50,660 bases of DNA from assembly GCA_007121455.1 (NCBI GenBank), contig SKKN01000040.1:1-50660 (forward strand), given 5' to 3'. Within the stretch, counting starts at the first letter, position 1, and every line of letters begins with the position of its first letter. Below the pieces are notes generated by a model. That model was not told where the DNA came from. It did not search any database and saw only the letters and a program-made list of their open reading frames with translations. Shown piece after piece: positions 30,803 to 39,331 of the stretch. The stretch is from Gemmatimonadota bacterium (GTDB lineage Bacteria > Gemmatimonadota > Gemmatimonadetes > Longimicrobiales > Gaopeijiaceae). The position numbers and the translations under genes were made by a program.

Positions 30803-32524
30803 CTACCGGACCTTCAGGGTCCGGAGTCGGTTGAGGGCGGCAGCGAGCTCGAAGCGTCGAAATGCCACCAGGTCACCTGGAAACCGGTCGGAGAGGATGT
30901 CGAGCCCCGACTCCTCCACCGCCTCCATCACTCCATCGAGAATCTCGGGGATCGACCGCTTTCCGTCCATGAATTCGTTTCGGGCGAGTAGGAGCGCCTG
31001 GGCGAGGGTGCCGGCCTGGGCCCAGGACACGACCTGCTCCACAGCCGAGAGGTCGATCGGTGTCGTGCCGAAGAGGATCTCGTCCCGGCCGTGCGCTTTC
31101 AGGTGGACGCTCCTTCTTCCTCGACTGGGGTCGAGGGAGTCGGCGAGGGGAACGCGGCGACCCTGGACCTCGACCCCTCCGGGCACCTCCGCGATCCGCC
31201 CGGTGGGGAAGTCCAGCGCCACCTGATGGGCGCGATCGGAGATATCTTCGGCCTCGTACCGGGTCATGGCGATGACCGTGTCCGCCACATCGAGGTAGTC
31301 GCCGCTCCCCCCGAGCGCGAGCAGCGAGCTCACGCCCTTCTCGGTGTGCAGCTCTCCGATCCGGTCGATCAACGGGGTGATGGGCTCGCGATCGCGCGGC
31401 ACGAGGGCCTGCATCCTCCGGTCCCGGATCATGAAGTTGGTCGCCGCGGTGTCCTCGTCGATCAGGAGGAGCCGCGCTCCGGCCTCGAGGGCTTCGATGA
31501 TCGTCGCCGCCTGGCTCGTGGAGCCGGAAGCGTTGTCGGTGGAGAACCTCCTCGTATCGCTTCCGCCCGGCAGGCCCTGGATGAAGGCCGAGATGTCCAC
31601 GCGGCGGACCGACCGGCCGTCCTCCGCCCGAATCTTCACGGCGGCGGGATCGGAGACGACCTGCTCCCTCCCGTCTCCCGGCCGGTGGTTATAGATGCCA
31701 CTTTGCACGGCTCGAAGCAGCGTGCTTTTCCCATGATAGCCGCCCCCCACGATGAGGGTCACTCCGCGCCTGATTCCCATCCCCGCCACCCAGCCCGCGT
31801 TCGGCGCCTCGAGGCTCACCCGGAGTGAAGCCGGTGACCGGAATGGAACGACGCCGTCTCCCCGGAGCGGACGGTCATCGACCCCGCTTCGGCGCGGAAG
31901 GACCGAGCCATCGGCGACGAAGGCGACGAGGCCCTTGGATGCGAGGGCGGCGCGGAGTGCCTCGGCATCCTCGTTCACCTCCGCATGGAGATGAAGTTTC
32001 TCTTCGTCGTAGGCTCCTGAGGTCAACGTGCGTGCGATCAGCGACGGCACCGCGTCGCAGAGCAGCTCCGCAGCCTGCCGGCCGAGGATCGTCCGCCCGC
32101 GGGCGGGAAGCCCCACGGTGAAGCGGGCTTCCAGGTCCCCGGAGCTTTCGATCCGGATGGCGGTGGTGGGTATGACCTTCTGCTCGGTCGATTCGATCCG
32201 GATCTGCCCGCTTTTTCCGCTTCCGGAGCCCCGGATCCGGCCGGCCTCCCCGGAGAACCGGCGAGAGAGCAGGCAGGCCACGCCGGTCGCCCTCGCGACC
32301 GGATCGCAGACCTCCACGGGGAAGCCAGCCACCTGCGCGGGCAGTCGCACCCGGACCCGGCTCGGTGCCGCGAACGGGTCGCCCTGGACGTGGTCGATCG
32401 TGAGGGAGAAGCTCTGGAAGCTCCACTGTCCCCCGATCTCCTTATACGCCTTGTAGCCCCGACCGTCCAATGCCTCGAGAGCTCGTCGCAGGTCGTGGTG
32501 GTCGCGTCCAGGGGAATTGGGCAT
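30803..32524 (-). CDS. ABC-class ATPase, COG3044 type
   Basis: A 573-residue soluble ATPase of the family called predicted ATPase of the ABC class. The N-terminal ~245 residues are a family-specific domain, beginning HHDLRRALEALDGRGYKAYK. The ATPase part has Walker A GGGYHGKST (260-268), a signature-like NASGSTSQA (331-339) and Walker B LLLIDED (352-358), then a helical C-terminus. No membrane spans or transporter partner are present. The start at 32524 is chosen because family members begin near the HHDLR motif; the ribosome site is weak. Biological role is not established for this family; nucleic-acid or RNA-related roles have been speculated. The cupin gene follows after 10 bases. Confidence 0.85.
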   Translation of the reverse strand: MPNSPGRDHHDLRRALEALDGRGYKAYKEIGGQWSFQSFSLTIDHVQGDPFAAPSRVRVRLPAQVAGFPVEVCDPVARATGVACLLSRRFSGEAGRIRGSGSGKSGQIRIESTEQKVIPTTAIRIESSGDLEARFTVGLPARGRTILGRQAAELLCDAVPSLIARTLTSGAYDEEKLHLHAEVNEDAEALRAALASKGLVAFVADGSVLPRRSGVDDRPLRGDGVVPFRSPASLRVSLEAPNAGWVAGMGIRRGVTLIVGGGYHGKSTLLRAVQSGIYNHRPGDGREQVVSDPAAVKIRAEDGRSVRRVDISAFIQGLPGGSDTRRFSTDNASGSTSQAATIIEALEAGARLLLIDEDTAATNFMIRDRRMQALVPRDREPITPLIDRIGELHTEKGVSSLLALGGSGDYLDVADTVIAMTRYEAEDISDRAHQVALDFPTGRIAEVPGGVEVQGRRVPLADSLDPSRGRRSVHLKAHGRDEILFGTTPIDLSAVEQVVSWAQAGTLAQALLLARNEFMDGKRSIPEILDGVMEAVEESGLDILSDRFPGDLVAFRRFELAAALNRLRTLKVR

Positions 32525-32589
32525 CTTAAGGACGTTTCGCGAGATGGGAAGTGCCAGGACTCCAGCGAATCCTGAGACAGGTCCAGCCG

Positions 32590-33093
32590 ATGACATCGAC
32601 GAAAGCGCGGATGGTCGTACCCGTGATGATCGAGGTTCCGAAGGGGAGCCGCAACAAATACGAGTACGACAAGGCACGACAGAGGATCCGGTTCGACCGT
32701 CTCCTCTTTTCTCCGGTCCACTACCCGACGGATTACGGGTTCATCGAGTCGACGCTCGCGTTGGACGGCGACCCGATCGACGCGCTCGTGCTGGTGTGGG
32801 AGCCGACCTTCCCCGGATGCCTGATCGAAGCCGCCCCCGTAGGCCTCTTCGAGATGCATGACGAGAAGGGGCCCGACGAGAAGATCCTCTGCGTCCCGAT
32901 CCATGATCCGCACTGGAGCTCCATCGAAACGCTCGACGACGTCCCTTTTCACCTGCTACGGGAAGTGGAGCACTTCTTCACGATCTACAAGGACCTGGAG
33001 GAGAAGGAGGTGCGGGTGGAGGGATGGCGGCCGAGGGAGGCCGCCGAGGCAAGGGTGAGGGAGGCGCGCGAGCGGTTCTCCGGCTCGCCTTAG
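32590..33093 (+). CDS. ppa: Inorganic pyrophosphatase, family I
   Basis: A 167-residue soluble pyrophosphatase, hydrolysing PPi to phosphate and pulling biosynthetic reactions forward. The family I sequence is clear: IEVPKGSRNKYEYDK, PVHYPTDYGFIEST and GDPIDALVL, the last holding metal-binding aspartates. The start is uncertain: I use the ATG at 32590; a GTG at 32551 and an ATG at 32611 are in frame, and none has a strong ribosome site. It is divergent from the COG3044 ATPase gene with only 65 bases between them, and a secreted amidohydrolase gene follows after 70 bases. Confidence 0.93.
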   Translation: MTSTKARMVVPVMIEVPKGSRNKYEYDKARQRIRFDRLLFSPVHYPTDYGFIESTLALDGDPIDALVLVWEPTFPGCLIEAAPVGLFEMHDEKGPDEKILCVPIHDPHWSSIETLDDVPFHLLREVEHFFTIYKDLEEKEVRVEGWRPREAAEARVREARERFSGSP

Positions 33094-33163
33094 GTCGGGG
33101 TGGTCGGAAGTGCAGTTGGGAGGAGTAGACCGAGTCGGGGAACATCTTCGGAGGAGGTCCATC

Positions 33164-34768
33164 ATGCGCACGGCGCCCACATGGCTCATCGCCGGTCTGC
33201 TGGCTCTGGTATTGACGGGGCTCGGTCCTCCCATCGGTGCGCAGCAGCCGTTGGACGAAAGACACTTCGACGTGCTCATCCGGGGAGGAAGGGTTCTGGA
33301 CGGCGCGGGCAACCCCTGGTTTCGAGCCGATGTGGGAGTCCAGGACGGCCGGATCGTCGCGGTGGGGCGCCTCCCGTCGGCAACGGCATCCGAGGAGGTC
33401 GATGCACGGGGCCTCCATGTGGCGCCGGGTTTCATCGACGTACATTCGCATGCCGGGGGAGGACTCGCGACCGAGGACCGGAGCCACGCCCGCCCGCTGC
33501 TTGCTCAGGGGATCACCACGGTCGTTGTGAATCCCGATGGTGGAGGACCGGTCGATCTCGCCACTCAGCGGAGGGAGCTGCTCGAGGACGGGCTCGGGGT
33601 CCACGCAGCCCTCCTCGTCCCCCACGGCTCCATTCGGAACGAGGTTCTCGGCATGGAGGACCGGCCGCCTACGGAAACGGAGCTCGAGCGGATGCGAGCG
33701 CTCGTCCGCACCGGGATGGAGGAGGGGGCATTCGGGCTCTCCAGCGGCGTCTTCTACGCTCCCGGGAGCTTCGCCGACACGGATGAGCTCGTGGCTCTCT
33801 CCAGCGTCATCGCGGAGTTCGGCGGCGTCTACACGAGCCACATCCGTGACGAGTCGAACTACACGATCGGGGTGCTGGAGGCAGTGGAGGAGGTCATCGC
33901 CGTAGCGCGCGAGGCCGAGGTCCGGGGCATCGTGACGCATGTGAAGGCCCTTGGCCCGCCTGTCTGGGGCTTCTCCGAGGCCATCGCGCTTCGAGTCGAG
34001 CGTGCACGGGACGAAGGCGTCGAGGTGTTCGCCGACCAGTATCCCTACACCGCCTCTGCCACAGGGCTCGCTGCCGCGCTCGTCCCCCGGTGGGCACAGG
34101 CCGGAGGAGACGCATCGTTCGAGGAGCGCCTGGCAGATGCGGAGGCGCGGCGACGGATCGAGCGGGAAATGCATGAAAACCTGGCTCGTCGGGGTGGGGC
34201 GGAGCGGATCCAGTTCCGACGCTTCGAGGAGGACCCCTCCCTGGAGGGGCGGACGCTGGATGCGGTGGCGCGGGAACGGGGGGTGGACCCGGTGGATCTC
34301 ACCCTCGAGCTGCTGCAAATCGGTGCGCCGGCGATCGTCTCCTTCAACATGCTGGGCGAGGACGTGGAGCGACTCATGCGCCGGCCGTGGACGATGACCG
34401 GATCGGACGGCGGCCTGCCGGAATGGGAGGTTGGAGTTCCCCATCCTCGCTCCTACGGCGCGTTTCCCCGGAAGCTCCGTCAGTATGTGGTGGAGGATGG
34501 CGTGCTCACCCTGGAGGAGGCCGTGCGGAGCATGACCGGGCTTTCCGCAACCGTGTTCGGGATGGAGGAGCGGGGCTTCATCCGGACCGGTGCGGTCGCC
34601 GATGTGGTCGTCTTCGATCTCGACGAGGTGCATGATCCGGCTACCTTCACCGACCCTCACCAACTTGCGGAGGGGATGGAGCATGTCCTCGTGAACGGCG
34701 AGTTCGCCATCCGCGACGGGGCCTTCACTGGAGTGCGCGCCGGCGAGGTCCTGCGCGGGGGACGCTGA
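33164..34768 (+). CDS. Secreted amidohydrolase, N-acyl-D-amino-acid deacylase-like
   Basis: A 534-residue metal-dependent amidohydrolase with signal peptide (WLIAGLLALVLTGLG, cleavage near GAQ). It starts at an ATG behind GGAGGAGG; the frame open from 33110 is not needed. Metal-site motifs: HxH at H94/H96 in GFIDVHSHAG, H226 in YTSHIRDE, H259 in VTHVKALG and D415 in TGSDGG. The order matches D-aminoacylase and dihydroorotase-like relatives. In D-aminoacylases a metal-binding Cys follows as VVVGNCG; here the segment reads VVVNPDGG, with Asp in place of Cys, so the site is altered. Likely substrates are N-acylated amino acids or small cyclic amides in the periplasm. Confidence 0.88.
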   Translation: MRTAPTWLIAGLLALVLTGLGPPIGAQQPLDERHFDVLIRGGRVLDGAGNPWFRADVGVQDGRIVAVGRLPSATASEEVDARGLHVAPGFIDVHSHAGGGLATEDRSHARPLLAQGITTVVVNPDGGGPVDLATQRRELLEDGLGVHAALLVPHGSIRNEVLGMEDRPPTETELERMRALVRTGMEEGAFGLSSGVFYAPGSFADTDELVALSSVIAEFGGVYTSHIRDESNYTIGVLEAVEEVIAVAREAEVRGIVTHVKALGPPVWGFSEAIALRVERARDEGVEVFADQYPYTASATGLAAALVPRWAQAGGDASFEERLADAEARRRIEREMHENLARRGGAERIQFRRFEEDPSLEGRTLDAVARERGVDPVDLTLELLQIGAPAIVSFNMLGEDVERLMRRPWTMTGSDGGLPEWEVGVPHPRSYGAFPRKLRQYVVEDGVLTLEEAVRSMTGLSATVFGMEERGFIRTGAVADVVVFDLDEVHDPATFTDPHQLAEGMEHVLVNGEFAIRDGAFTGVRAGEVLRGGR

Positions 34769-34906
34769 CGCAACCCGGCCGTGGAAGCTTCCCCTTGGTT
34801 CCCTGGATCGACAGAACTGAGCGCGGTACCTTGGGGGGAGCCGCCGATCCGGCGGTTCTGCCGGATGCCGAGCGGCGCCGTGACGTAGCGTAGGAGGGAT
34901 GTCTTC

Positions 34907-35953
34907 GTGATGACGAGAGCAGGGATTTCGACCTCACCCGACCCGGGGATCGCGGCTTCGGAAGTCGGGGCCGAGCGCGGAGCGGTTCGCGGCTTCATGG
35001 AGCACCACTACCGGCATTTCAATGCGCGGGAGACCCTCGGCGCGGCCAGGGCGTACGAAGCCCACATCGATGCCGGGGGAAAGATGCTGGTCTCCCTGGC
35101 CGGCGCCATGTCCACAGGCGAGCTCGGGATCATCCTCTCCCGAATGATCCGGGAGGGAAAGGTCCATGCGATCTCGTGCACGGGCGCGAATCTGGAGGAG
35201 GATGTCTTCAACCTCCTCGGGCGCGACACCTACGAGATCATCGGGGACTGGAGGGCGCTCTCGGTGCGCGACGAGGTGGATCTCTTCGAGCGCGGCATGA
35301 ATCGGGTGACGGACACCTGCATCCCCGAGGACATCATGAGGCATCTCGAGGCACGGCTTTTGGAGCGCTGGGGAGAGGCGTGCGAGCAGGGCGTACGAAA
35401 GTTTCCCTACGAGTTCCTCTTCGACACCCTCGGCTCCGGCGAGTTGGACGAGCACTTCCAGATGGACCCGAAGGAGTCGTGGATGTGGGCTGCGATGGAG
35501 GCCGGCATTCCTGTGTACTCCCCCGGGTGGGAGGACTCGACGACCGGCAACATGTTCGCGGCGGCGGTCATGAGCGGAGTGCTCCCCCACCATCAGTGCG
35601 TGAAGTCGGGGACGGAGCAGTTCCAGGCGGTGATGGAGTGGTACCTGGAGAACAATGGGGAGAAGATCGGGGCGCCTTCCGTGGGGTTCTTCCAGATCGG
35701 CGGAGGAATCGCCGGTGATTTCGCGATCTGCGCCGTCCCCTCCATCATCCAGGATCTGAAACGCAAGACCCCCTTCTGGGGGTACTTCGCCCAGATCTCC
35801 GACGCGGAGGTGTCGTACGGCGGGTATTCGGGTGCGGTCCCCAACGAGAAGATCACCTGGGGCAAGCTCGCTGCGGACACCCCGAAGTTCCTGGTCAAGT
35901 CAGATGCCACGATCGTGGCGCCCCTCATATTTGCGTACGTCCTCGGCGACTGA
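34907..35953 (+). CDS. Deoxyhypusine synthase family enzyme
   Basis: A 348-residue NAD-dependent enzyme of the deoxyhypusine/homospermidine synthase family, which moves the butylamine group of spermidine to a lysine or amine. Conserved family features include MLVSLAGAMSTGELGIIL, ISCTGANLEED, YSPGWEDSTTGNM and the catalytic Lys K320 in ITWGK. By comparison with human DHS, the GGG segment continues IAGDFA rather than VPKHHIANA, so the spermidine-contacting His is missing, and SDSG is GYSG. Bacteria lack eIF5A, so the role is unlikely to be hypusination; polyamine transfer is an inference. The start may be the GTG at 34907 (9 bases after GGAGG) or the ATG at 34910. Confidence 0.88.
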   Translation: MMTRAGISTSPDPGIAASEVGAERGAVRGFMEHHYRHFNARETLGAARAYEAHIDAGGKMLVSLAGAMSTGELGIILSRMIREGKVHAISCTGANLEEDVFNLLGRDTYEIIGDWRALSVRDEVDLFERGMNRVTDTCIPEDIMRHLEARLLERWGEACEQGVRKFPYEFLFDTLGSGELDEHFQMDPKESWMWAAMEAGIPVYSPGWEDSTTGNMFAAAVMSGVLPHHQCVKSGTEQFQAVMEWYLENNGEKIGAPSVGFFQIGGGIAGDFAICAVPSIIQDLKRKTPFWGYFAQISDAEVSYGGYSGAVPNEKITWGKLAADTPKFLVKSDATIVAPLIFAYVLGD

Positions 35954-35955
35954 AG

Positions 35956-35984
35956 CCCTCGTGAGGGTTCGGGCCCGAGGCCCG
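35956..35984 (+). promoter_or_regulatory. Two small tandem hairpins in the gap before the beta-propeller gene
   Basis: CCCTC-GT-GAGGG (35956-35967) and CGGGCC-CGA-GGCCCG (35970-35984) lie side by side right after the deoxyhypusine-synthase-like stop codon and 12 bases before the next start. They may slow transcription or protect mRNA; no T tract follows. Confidence 0.4.
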
Positions 35985-35996
35985 TTGGAGTGCCTG

Positions 35997-37394
35997 ATGA
36001 ATCATCATCGATCCGGTATTCTCGATCTCCTCCACTACTCCCGCCGTATACGTGCCGCGGGGGTACTCGCCGTCCTCGGGAGTGCTCTGACGCTCGGAGC
36101 GTGCGAGGAGCCCGAGGCAGGTGACGAGGGTGCTTCTTCTTCGTTTGAAGTGTGGATCGTGGATCAGTCGGACAGCGACCACGTAGGCAGCTTCGGCGGG
36201 GCGATGCACGTCTTCGCCGGTGACGACCTGATGGGTGCGTCGCCGGGAGATGCCGCGCCGTCCCGCAGTGTGGATCTCGGGGCCGAGACAGCGGACCTCT
36301 GCCGGGAGGCGACAGGGGCGAACCCAGTGCGGCCCCACATGCTCCTCTTCAACGAGCGCGGGAGCCATGCCGTTCTCTCGTTCGTCGCGAGCGGGCACGT
36401 GGTCATCTACGACGCGGCCTCGAGCGAGCCGCTGGAGTGCTTCCGGATGTCCCCCGGAGCGGGAGATTCCCAGCAGGCGCATGCTGCGTTCCCGAGCCCG
36501 GACGGAACGTATATCGTCGTGGCGAACCAGAACGGAAAGCTCCTCGAACGGATCGATACGGATTTCGAGGCGAACTCCTTCAGGCACAACACCGAGGCGA
36601 CCCTCGACCTGGCGGGAGGCACGACCCCGAGGGGGCACCCGAAAGAGGACGAGATCCTTCGTCCCGACAATGCACCGATCTGCCCCGTCATCGACGAGCA
36701 GGGACGGTACGCGTGGGTCACGCTGCGCGGCGGCGGCCTCTTCGTCGTCGACGCACGGAGCACACCGATGCAGATCGTGGCCGAGTATGATCGCGACACG
36801 GTGAAGGGGAACGGGTGCGGAGGCGTTCAGGTCGGGAACCGGATGTTCCTGAACTCCGGCGGCGCTCCAGTGAACCTCGGCGGAGAGGAGCACCCCCATC
36901 TTCCCCTTCATGGGTTTGACGTCTACCGGTTTCCGATCGACGGCTATGGCCCACACAATCCGGTGAACGCCCCCGCACCCGAGCTCCTGTTCAGTGCCGA
37001 GGGCGAGCGGGATTCGCATGGAATGGCAGCGGTCCTGGACGGCCGTCATGTCTGGGTCCTGGACCGTCACGCCGATCTGGCGGAGGTGCTACAGGTCGAG
37101 GGTGGGGGGCATGCCGGAACCGTGACGCTGGCCGGCGACCTCTCCGAAAACCCCGCCCCCGACCTGGTGGACGTGTCCCCCTCGGGCGACCGCCTCTTCG
37201 TGTCGCTCCGCGGGCCTACTCCCCTTACCGGTGATCCCCACAATGCGACCGGGACCACGCCGGGCCTCGGTATCATCGAAGTGACCGGGGATGGGACCGA
37301 CGGGAGCCTCATCGGAATCGTCCCCTTCACGAATGTCCATGAGGGCCGCGAGCTCGCGGATCCCCACGCGGTCAGGGTCCGGCCTCTGGAATGA
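35997..37394 (+). CDS. Beta-propeller-like lipoprotein
   Basis: A 465-residue exported lipoprotein. The ATG at 35997 follows GGAG by 7 bases; the signal sequence ends in the lipobox LTLGAC (C36). The mature protein shows repeating four-strand blades of YVTN/cytochrome-cd1-propeller type: HAVLSFVASGHVVIYDAASS, GTYIVVANQNGKLLERIDTD, RYAWVTLRGGGLFVVDARS, DRLFVSLRG. It contains several histidines in a loop (EEHPHLPLHGFDVYRFP), conceivably metal-binding. Such propellers bind metals, cofactors or partner proteins; no catalytic motif is visible. It is transcribed with the three DUF1028 genes downstream. Confidence 0.78.
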   Translation: MNHHRSGILDLLHYSRRIRAAGVLAVLGSALTLGACEEPEAGDEGASSSFEVWIVDQSDSDHVGSFGGAMHVFAGDDLMGASPGDAAPSRSVDLGAETADLCREATGANPVRPHMLLFNERGSHAVLSFVASGHVVIYDAASSEPLECFRMSPGAGDSQQAHAAFPSPDGTYIVVANQNGKLLERIDTDFEANSFRHNTEATLDLAGGTTPRGHPKEDEILRPDNAPICPVIDEQGRYAWVTLRGGGLFVVDARSTPMQIVAEYDRDTVKGNGCGGVQVGNRMFLNSGGAPVNLGGEEHPHLPLHGFDVYRFPIDGYGPHNPVNAPAPELLFSAEGERDSHGMAAVLDGRHVWVLDRHADLAEVLQVEGGGHAGTVTLAGDLSENPAPDLVDVSPSGDRLFVSLRGPTPLTGDPHNATGTTPGLGIIEVTGDGTDGSLIGIVPFTNVHEGRELADPHAVRVRPLE

Positions 37395-37426
37395 TCCGCG
37401 GGGAAGGGGTACCTAATTTGTTTCCA

Positions 37427-37451
37427 CCCTCCGCCCTCTCCGACCGGAGGG
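37427..37451 (+). promoter_or_regulatory. Hairpin upstream of the first DUF1028 gene
   Basis: CCCTCCG (37427-37433) pairs with CGGAGGG (37445-37451) across an 11-base loop, ending a few bases before the AAGGAG ribosome site at 37457. It could attenuate or stabilise the DUF1028 mRNA. Confidence 0.4.
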
Positions 37452-37469
37452 GCTACAAGGAGATTGCTG

Positions 37470-38312
37470 ATGGGTTGGAGACCTATGCGTTCCATGTATC
37501 TGGGACTGTTCCTCGGCATCGTCGCGCTCGCAGTAGCACCGTCGGCCGCTTCGGCGACGTGGTCCGTGATCGCCCTGGACCGCGAGAGCGGTCAGGTGGT
37601 GATCGCCTCGGCGACATGTGTGTCGGCGGAAGGCCTGCGGACCCGCGGGGGGCTCATGTCCATCCAGGCGGTGGTCGCTCCCGGGGTAGGAGTGGCAGCC
37701 GCGCAGGCCGGGGTGGATCGCACCCGTGAGAACCAGAATCTCATCTACCGCGAGCTTCATGAGGGGACCCATCCGGAGCAGATCCTCGAGTTATTGAGGG
37801 AGGATCCGGACATCGAGCGTCGGCAGTTCGCGATTCTGGATCTTCAGGGCCGTGCTGCCGGCTTTTCGGGGAGCGAGAACGGCGATGCTGCGCTGGCGGT
37901 CGATGGGCAGGTGCCCGGGACGGAGATCTTCTTCTCGGTGCAGGGAAACATCCTCGCGTCGGACGAGGTCGTGCACGACGGAGTCGACGCGTTTCTCGCC
38001 ACGGAGGGAGAGCTCGGCGACCGGGTCATGGCAGCGATGGAAGCAGCGGACCGGGCAGGTGGGGATCGCCGATGCACCTGTGACACGGAGCCGATCCCCG
38101 ACGCGCAGTGCACGGCGAAGACATCCCACGTCGCATACATCGTGATTGCGGACCCCGACGACCCTCCGGGTGACTCGCACAACGACGGAGACTACTTCCT
38201 CTTCACCGACGTCGACGACGAGAACATCCGCCCGCACGAAGACGCGAACCCTGTGGTCACGCTGAGGATGCGCTACGACGAGTGGAAGACCGAACAACAG
38301 GCGGGGCGCTGA
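37470..38312 (+). CDS. Secreted DUF1028 protein (Ntn-hydrolase-like), copy A
   Basis: A 280-residue exported DUF1028 family protein. The ATG at 37470 follows AAGGAG by 7 bases. The signal peptide ends PSAASA, directly before T30-W-S-V, so cleavage would expose an N-terminal Thr followed by WSVIALDRESGQVVIAS, the opening strand-turn of the family; this is where Ntn hydrolases hold their nucleophile. Further features are GVGVAAAQAGVD, ERRQFAILDLQG, FFSVQGNILAS and a Cys-containing insert CTCDTEP. DUF1028 has no established substrate. It is closely similar to copy C at 39332; the stop is two bases from the start of copy B. Confidence 0.85.
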   Translation: MGWRPMRSMYLGLFLGIVALAVAPSAASATWSVIALDRESGQVVIASATCVSAEGLRTRGGLMSIQAVVAPGVGVAAAQAGVDRTRENQNLIYRELHEGTHPEQILELLREDPDIERRQFAILDLQGRAAGFSGSENGDAALAVDGQVPGTEIFFSVQGNILASDEVVHDGVDAFLATEGELGDRVMAAMEAADRAGGDRRCTCDTEPIPDAQCTAKTSHVAYIVIADPDDPPGDSHNDGDYFLFTDVDDENIRPHEDANPVVTLRMRYDEWKTEQQAGR

Positions 38313-38313
38313 G

Positions 38314-39318
38314 ATGAGGAGCTGCCGCGGCTTGTTGATGGTGGTTCTCCTCCCCTTGCAGCTGCATGGCCAGAACGAGCCTTCGGCAATCCTCGGAGAG
38401 GAGGACGTTTCGACCTTTTCCATCATCGCGTACGATCCGGATACCGAAGAGCTGGGCATCGGTATCCAATCCCGGGCCTTCCGGGCAGGGGCGATCGTCT
38501 CGTGGGCTGAAGCGGGTGTCGGTGCAGTGGCCACCCAGGCGTCCGCGAACCAGCTGTACAAGCAGCGGGCGATGGAGCTTCTGAAGGAGGGGCACTCTCC
38601 GGAGGGAGCCGTGGAGATCATGACCGGAGAGGATCCGGGCCGTGATCAGAGGCAGGTTGCGGTGATCGATGTCGAAGGCCGGATCGGTGTTCATACCGGC
38701 GCCGACCGGATTGCACGCCCCGATCAGTACGCTGGACACATCGTGGGGTCGAACTACTCGGTGCAGGGAAACACCCTGGCGGGCCGGTGGGTCCTCACGG
38801 AGATGGCGCGGGTCTACGAGGAGACCGAGGGAGAAATGGCGGAGCGGCTTCTCGCCTCGCTCGAGGCTGGGGAAGCGGTGGGGGGAGACGTACGAGGCAT
38901 GCAGGCCGGGTCGATCCTGGTGGTTCGGCCGATCGATGGGAACCGGACGACGGACCGATGGGTCGATATCCGGGTCGACGACGCGGATGATCCCTACGCA
39001 GAGCTCCGCCGGCTGCTGGACATGAGTCTGAGCGGCAGGGAAGCCGACCGGGCCGCCGCTCTCCTGGAAGGGGGACGGGTGGCCGAGGCGATCGAAGTCC
39101 TGGAGGCGGCGATTCGGATGAACCCGCGCCGGGACAACTGGATGTTCACGCTGGCCGAATGGCACGCCGAGGCGGGGGAAGACCGGGAGGCGCTCAACAC
39201 GTTGAGGCGTGCGATCCGGCAGAACCCGCAGTGGAAGGCCGAGGCTCGCGGGAGCTCCGTGCTCTCCCGCTTCGCGGACCTGGATGAGTTTCAGCAGATG
39301 ACACGAGATGAACCGTAG
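38314..39318 (+). CDS. DUF1028 protein with TPR-like tail, copy B
   Basis: A 334-residue exported DUF1028 protein, starting one base after the previous stop. The signal sequence GLLMVVLLPLQLHG is short; the family core begins later with T34 in STFSIIAYDPDTEELGIGI, so exposure of the Thr would need further trimming. It is nearer the common form of the family (AIVSWAEAGVGAVATQASAN, YSVQGNTLAG) than copies A and C. Residues 245-320 add a TPR-like helical tail (RVAEAIEVLEAAIRMNPRRD, EALNTLRRAIRQNPQ) that could bind a partner. The position between two closely related copies suggests a three-component assembly or processing series, an inference. Confidence 0.83.
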   Translation: MRSCRGLLMVVLLPLQLHGQNEPSAILGEEDVSTFSIIAYDPDTEELGIGIQSRAFRAGAIVSWAEAGVGAVATQASANQLYKQRAMELLKEGHSPEGAVEIMTGEDPGRDQRQVAVIDVEGRIGVHTGADRIARPDQYAGHIVGSNYSVQGNTLAGRWVLTEMARVYEETEGEMAERLLASLEAGEAVGGDVRGMQAGSILVVRPIDGNRTTDRWVDIRVDDADDPYAELRRLLDMSLSGREADRAAALLEGGRVAEAIEVLEAAIRMNPRRDNWMFTLAEWHAEAGEDREALNTLRRAIRQNPQWKAEARGSSVLSRFADLDEFQQMTRDEP

Positions 39319-39331
39319 AGGAGTTCGTTCC

